Shown: positions 5,886-6,320 of the stretch, piece after piece | Position numbering within the stretch: the first letter of the stretch is position 1 | Layout: each line of letters begins with the position of its first letter | Assembly: GCA_016650355.1 (NCBI GenBank) | Contig: JAENVX010000418.1 | Coordinates: 1 to 6,320, forward strand | DNA from: Bacteroidia bacterium | GTDB taxonomy: Bacteria; Bacteroidota; Bacteroidia; Cytophagales; Cyclobacteriaceae | Reading direction: 5' to 3' | Length of the DNA stretch: 6,320 nt | Notes under the pieces: generated by a model | Database searches by the model: none | Told to the model about the DNA's origin: nothing | What the model saw: the letters and a program-made list of their open reading frames with translations, nothing else | Translations under genes and position numbers: made by a program

Positions 5886-6320
5886 CTATTTCAATGACAC
5901 TTTAGTATTACCACCTTTTTGAAGGAGAACATCAACAGGTACATTGGTTTTCCAGGAACCAGAAGTAAAATCAGGGACATCAACGGAACTGGATCGATTC
6001 GCAACTGACTTTTCACTCAACGGTGCTACAGCACTCCATGCCGCAGCATCATACACATCAATATCAAGGGGCAAGCCGTTTCTTAAACAATCAATCAATC
6101 TCCAGTCCATTAAAAAATCCATACCTCCATGCCCACCAATTTGTTTCGCCATCTCACCTACTCTTCTGACAATTGGAGGTGAATACTTTTCTTCCACCGA
6201 TTTAAATTCGGCCTCAGATAACCAACCTTGATGATCTGTTGAAATGCGACCTGGCTCTGGATATTTTAAGGCTGTTCCTTTTGTGCCGCTAACCAGGTGA
6301 ATGCGTGAATAAGGCCTTGG
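5886..6320 (-). CDS. Gfo/Idh/MocA protein resembling GH109 alpha-N-acetylgalactosaminidase, C-terminal part
   Basis: The frame is open from the right edge to the TAG at 5886-5888, giving the last 144 residues of a longer protein (GH109 proteins are usually about 440-470). A GTG at 6195-6197 lies inside this frame but is not the real start, because coding continues upstream of it. Recognisable C-terminal motifs, numbered from the first visible residue, are HLVSGTKG (8-15), YPEPGRIS (20-27), GGHGGMDFLMDWRL (62-75), NGLPLDIDVYDAAAW (81-95), LSEKSVANRS (101-110) and VPDFTSGSW (115-123). HGGMDF, DVYDAAAWS and VPDFT.G.W are what I recall from GH109 proteins. These use bound NAD+ to oxidise C3 transiently and eliminate the aglycone, releasing GalNAc. 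The Rossmann domain, catalytic residues and any Tat signal lie outside the window, so a non-hydrolytic oxidoreductase remains possible. It is the most upstream visible gene of the operon. Confidence 0.82.
   Translation of the reverse strand, partial: PRPYSRIHLVSGTKGTALKYPEPGRISTDHQGWLSEAEFKSVEEKYSPPIVRRVGEMAKQIGGHGGMDFLMDWRLIDCLRNGLPLDIDVYDAAAWSAVAPLSEKSVANRSSSVDVPDFTSGSWKTNVPVDVLLQKGGNTKVSLK

Larger units (their letters stand above)
1618..6320 (-). other. Predicted amino-sugar utilisation operon
   Basis: Five minus-strand genes follow each other with gaps of 43, 31, 66 and 9 bp: GH109-like, nagB-like, Tat isomerase, NagP-type transporter, nagA. No convincing internal promoter or strong terminator lies in the gaps. 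Together they cover release, import, deacetylation and deamination of an N-acetylhexosamine. A sugar kinase, a regulator and an outer-membrane receptor are not in the window and may lie beyond the right edge. The operon's promoter is not visible because it starts further right. On the left the operon ends by overlapping the convergent stress gene, and I see no clear terminator for it. Confidence 0.75.

Noticed and set aside
5886..6197. A stand-alone 103-residue protein starting at the GTG at 6197
   Set aside because: The same frame continues open for 41 more codons to the window edge with motifs such as HLVSGTKG, so the small protein is an artefact of choosing an internal start.
5944..6231. 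95-codon plus-strand frame opposite the GH109-like gene
   Set aside because: The minus-strand frame carries the GH109-like motifs and stays open to the window edge; this one is a mirror frame with no motif of its own.

Overview
The window reads as a chromosomal segment of a member of the Bacteroidota, probably a free-living saccharolytic lineage of the Cytophagales or Chitinophagales type. This is inferred from several things: moderate-to-low GC, start codons preceded by A/T-rich stretches with no clear Shine-Dalgarno sequence, a FucP/NagP-type sugar transporter, a Tat-signal TIM-barrel sugar isomerase, and a GH109-like oxidoreductase-fold protein. No rRNA, tRNA, CRISPR array, insertion sequence or phage gene is visible.

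Layout. (1) At 1-557 on the minus strand is the N-terminal part of an AI-2E family membrane protein, which runs off the left edge. (2) A 243-bp divergent intergenic region (558-800) holds only weak inverted repeats and no convincing promoter. (3) At 801-1625 on the plus strand is a two-domain UspA-type universal stress protein. Its 3' end overlaps the convergent nagA by 8 bp, and a small terminator-like hairpin follows its stop. (4) From the right edge down to 1618, five minus-strand genes lie head to tail with gaps of 43, 31, 66 and 9 bp and form a likely operon. In transcription order they are: the C-terminal 144 residues of a Gfo/Idh/MocA protein resembling GH109 alpha-N-acetylgalactosaminidases; a NagB-type amino-sugar-phosphate deaminase; a Tat-signal sugar phosphate isomerase/epimerase-like protein; a NagP/FucP-type MFS transporter; and NagA, an N-acetylhexosamine-6-phosphate deacetylase.

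How the genes fit together. The operon is best read as an N-acetylamino-sugar scavenging unit. The GH109-like enzyme would free (or oxidise) an N-acetylhexosamine outside the cytoplasm and the MFS protein would import it. A kinase not present in the window would phosphorylate it, NagA would deacetylate it, and the NagB-like enzyme would deaminate and isomerise it into glycolysis. The exported isomerase has no role in the textbook pathway and is the most intriguing member. NagB and NagA both depart from the E. coli enzymes at or near active-site positions. With the GH109 neighbour, this makes GalNAc, or an oxidised amino sugar, a plausible substrate alongside GlcNAc. These are inferences from motifs read by eye; no database search was made.
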